Below, one piece after another: positions 5,378-6,995 of a stretch of DNA of 6,995 nucleotides. Every line of letters starts with the position of its first letter. The first letter of the stretch is position 1. Position numbers and translations under genes: made by a program. Source of the stretch: Gemmatimonadota bacterium (GTDB taxonomy: Bacteria > Gemmatimonadota > Gemmatimonadetes > Gemmatimonadales > GWC2-71-9); the NCBI GenBank assembly GCA_003220905.1, contig QHTS01000019.1:1-6995 (forward strand), read 5' to 3'. The notes beneath the pieces were generated by a model. It was not told the DNA's origin and did not search any database. It worked only from the letters and a program-made list of their open reading frames with translations.

Positions 5378-6372
5378 GGCGCCGCGGCGCGCGCGTGTGC
5401 TCGCCGTCCGGAGAACCACACGAGGGCGAGCCCGCCCCCGATCCAGACGAGGTCCCGCACACGGCTCACGATGGCGGTATACACACCGAGGGCGGGGTCG
5501 AGCCCCAGCAGCTGGAACACGAGGTAGAGCGAGCCCTCCTTCGTCCCGACTTCGAACGGCACGACGAAGATGACGTTCTGCACGAGGGATGTGAGACCCC
5601 CGATGACGTAAGCCTGGGCGAACGTAATGCGCAGGCCCACTCCCATCGCGATGAGCACGTATTCGATCATGAAGATCGAGCGGCTGAGGTATTCCAGAGC
5701 CAACGCCTGAACGAACCGCCGGGGGCGCCGGTGATAGAACTCGGTGATCTGCGCATCCATTTGGGCCAGGGTGGCACGCTTCGGCTCGAGGCGACGCGCC
5801 AGGCGGTCGAGCAGCGGGATCCGATGCAGCAGGTCCAACAGCCGCTCGAGCCCCCCATAACGGTGGCCCGTCAAGAGGAGCAGGACGAGCGCGGCCAGCG
5901 CGACGAACGTGAGCGCCAGGCTCGCGAGCATTGCGGGATAGGGCGGGAGGAGCAGGGTACCGAGCACCACGGCCGTGAGGAAGCTCAGCAGCATGCCCAG
6001 CGTGTGCAGCATCTGGTAAAGGACGACGGAGCCAGCCGCCCGTCGCACGCCCAACCAGGGTGCGACCGCGGCAATCTTGAACGGCTCGCCGCCCACGTTG
6101 ATCATCGGCGTCATGAAGTTGAGCGAGAAACCGGCGACGGTGATCGCGTAGGCCCGCCAGAACGGCGGGCGGCTCGGCTCGTCTGCCATGCTGAGCCACC
6201 AGGCGCCCGCGTTGCAGGCGCACACCACGCCGTACAGCAGCACGATCGGCAGGAACAGCCACCCGGTCCGCATCGCGTCGGCGAGGAGCTGCTCCACCCC
6301 GATGCGTGCCACCAGGTACGCGAAGACTGCCGAACCGCAGAGGAACAGCAGCAGCTGCAGCTTGCGGCTCAC
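5374..6372 (-). CDS. Flippase-like multi-pass membrane protein (LPG_synthase_TM / AglD / UPF0104 family)
   Basis: A 332-residue membrane protein with about eight hydrophobic segments (roughly 5-22, 38-60, 73-92, 113-139, 147-167, 230-247, 252-274, 296-320). A charged cytosolic-type loop lies at 170-222. Family-type polar motifs inside membrane-proximal regions are TPMINVGGEPFKIAAV (88-103), VPFEVGTKEGSLYLVF (271-286) and VRDLVWIGGG (305-314). These resemble the transmembrane domain shared by lysylphosphatidylglycerol synthases/flippases and AglD/HpnL-like proteins, without the catalytic aminoacyl-transfer domain. The likely role is flipping or moving a lipid or lipid-linked sugar across the inner membrane. 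GTG start overlapping the oxidoreductase TGA as GTGA; no Shine-Dalgarno site, so expression is probably coupled. Neighbours suggest a phospholipid or sphingolipid intermediate as cargo, but nothing in the sequence specifies it. Confidence 0.78.
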   Translation of the reverse strand: MSRKLQLLLFLCGSAVFAYLVARIGVEQLLADAMRTGWLFLPIVLLYGVVCACNAGAWWLSMADEPSRPPFWRAYAITVAGFSLNFMTPMINVGGEPFKIAAVAPWLGVRRAAGSVVLYQMLHTLGMLLSFLTAVVLGTLLLPPYPAMLASLALTFVALAALVLLLLTGHRYGGLERLLDLLHRIPLLDRLARRLEPKRATLAQMDAQITEFYHRRPRRFVQALALEYLSRSIFMIEYVLIAMGVGLRITFAQAYVIGGLTSLVQNVIFVVPFEVGTKEGSLYLVFQLLGLDPALGVYTAIVSRVRDLVWIGGGLALVWFSGRRAHARAAAP

Positions 6373-6995
6373 GCGCCGCTCGGGATCGCGACCGTGGCGC
6401 CGTTCCGCGCGGCGACGTACGCGTGCTCGACGACGCTCGCCACCCGCCGGATATCTTCCAGGAAGGGTCCCGCCGCCGCGCCGGGATCGCCGCGGTCGAG
6501 CGCCATCACGAACGCCTCGAACAAGCCCGCGAACCAGCGGTGATACGCCGTCTTCTCGAGCTCGGCGGAGCAATCGAGCCGCTCGACCGCGCCCGCCCGC
6601 TCGAGACGCAGCTCGCCCCCCGTCCATTCTATCGCGCCCGCGTCCCCGACAAACCGGATCCGGTTCTCGCGCGCCCGCGCGGCCCACGTGAAGAACATGG
6701 TGACCAGCCGGCCGGGATACTCGAACCGCAACGACGCGGTGTCCTCCACTTCGTAGCGAGCGTGGCGCAAGCGGCCCGTCCACGCGCTCACGCTCGCCGG
6801 CATGCCCGCGACGTCGAGCAGCTGATACACGAGATGCGTGCCGTGGTCGAGCAATACGCCGCCCCGTCCGGCCGCGCTCGTGCCGCGCCACGGCGTCCCT
6901 TCAGCCACCCGCCCGGAGTCAGCCGCGCTGCGATGGACCGAGAACTCGGCCAAGTGCCAGCGCCCGATGGCGCCGCTCGCGAGCCATTCCTTGAC
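6369..6995 (-). CDS. Gfo/Idh/MocA-type oxidoreductase, C-terminal part only
   Basis: The visible 208 residues are the C-terminal alpha/beta substrate domain; the NAD(P)-binding Rossmann half lies beyond the window edge. The frame is open to base 6995 (VKEWLASGAIGRWHLAEF...), so the TTG at 6953 is not the real start. Family marks are the SGAIGR turn (7-12), GGVLLDHGTH (45-54, with Asp50 and His54 of the GG..xDxGxH catalytic motif) and FVGDAGAIEW (115-124), the typical strand-turn near the end of the domain. The second Asp often seen a few residues after the His is not present (HLVYQLL). Such enzymes oxidise or reduce cyclic polyols or nucleotide sugars, including inositol. The substrate here is unknown. 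It is the first gene seen in the minus-strand operon and is coupled by GTGA to the flippase-like gene. Confidence 0.82.
   Translation of the reverse strand, partial: VKEWLASGAIGRWHLAEFSVHRSAADSGRVAEGTPWRGTSAAGRGGVLLDHGTHLVYQLLDVAGMPASVSAWTGRLRHARYEVEDTASLRFEYPGRLVTMFFTWAARARENRIRFVGDAGAIEWTGGELRLERAGAVERLDCSAELEKTAYHRWFAGLFEAFVMALDRGDPGAAAGPFLEDIRRVASVVEHAYVAARNGATVAIPSGA

Noticed and set aside
5387..5400. Alternating purine-pyrimidine tract (GCGCGCGCGTGTGC), possible Z-DNA
   Set aside because: Encodes the Ala/Arg-rich C-terminus of the flippase-like protein; high GC makes such tracts common and nothing else supports a regulatory role.
5395..6543. 382-residue plus-strand frame opposite the flippase-like gene
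   Set aside because: Rich in His, Glu, Gln and Arg with no domain. The opposite strand encodes a coherent membrane protein with family motifs.

Overview
This is a GC-rich (by eye about two thirds G+C), very compact bacterial segment with seven complete genes and one partial gene. They form two converging transcription units whose stop codons lie only 7 bases apart (4325 and 4333). Genes overlap end to end by 4 to 8 bases, and none of the seven visible starts is ATG. This fits a high-GC Gram-negative or uncultivated environmental bacterium (for example Acidobacteriota, Gemmatimonadota, Myxococcota or a related deep lineage). The sequence alone does not fix the phylum.

Plus strand, 87-4325: a four-gene operon that reads as a sphingolipid pathway in reaction order. 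First is a serine palmitoyltransferase-like PLP enzyme (87-1295), which makes 3-ketosphinganine. Next is a two-lobed GNAT-like protein of the YghO / bacterial ceramide synthase type (1292-2404), which would N-acylate it. Then comes an extended-SDR NAD(P)-dependent reductase of the CerR type (2401-3369), which would reduce the 3-keto group. Last is a polytopic PAP2/AUR1-like membrane enzyme (3366-4325), which could add a phospho-headgroup such as phosphoinositol to ceramide. The core pathway assignment is strong as a set. The headgroup is inference.

Minus strand, 6995 down to 4333: an operon read in the order Gfo/Idh/MocA-type oxidoreductase (partial, its N-terminus lies beyond the window), a multi-pass flippase-like protein of the LPG_synthase_TM/AglD family, a small membrane protein with a metal-hydrolase-like pattern of His and Asp residues, and a CDP-alcohol phosphatidyltransferase with the complete catalytic motif. 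These could make and move a phospholipid (possibly the headgroup donor for the PAP2/AUR1-like enzyme), but the link to the sphingolipid operon rests on adjacency only.

The convergence point (4308-4355) holds a 15-base palindrome containing both stop codons, flanked by a perfect 14-base direct repeat. I found no RNA genes, CRISPR arrays, insertion sequences or attachment sites. The only non-coding stretch of note is the first 86 bases.
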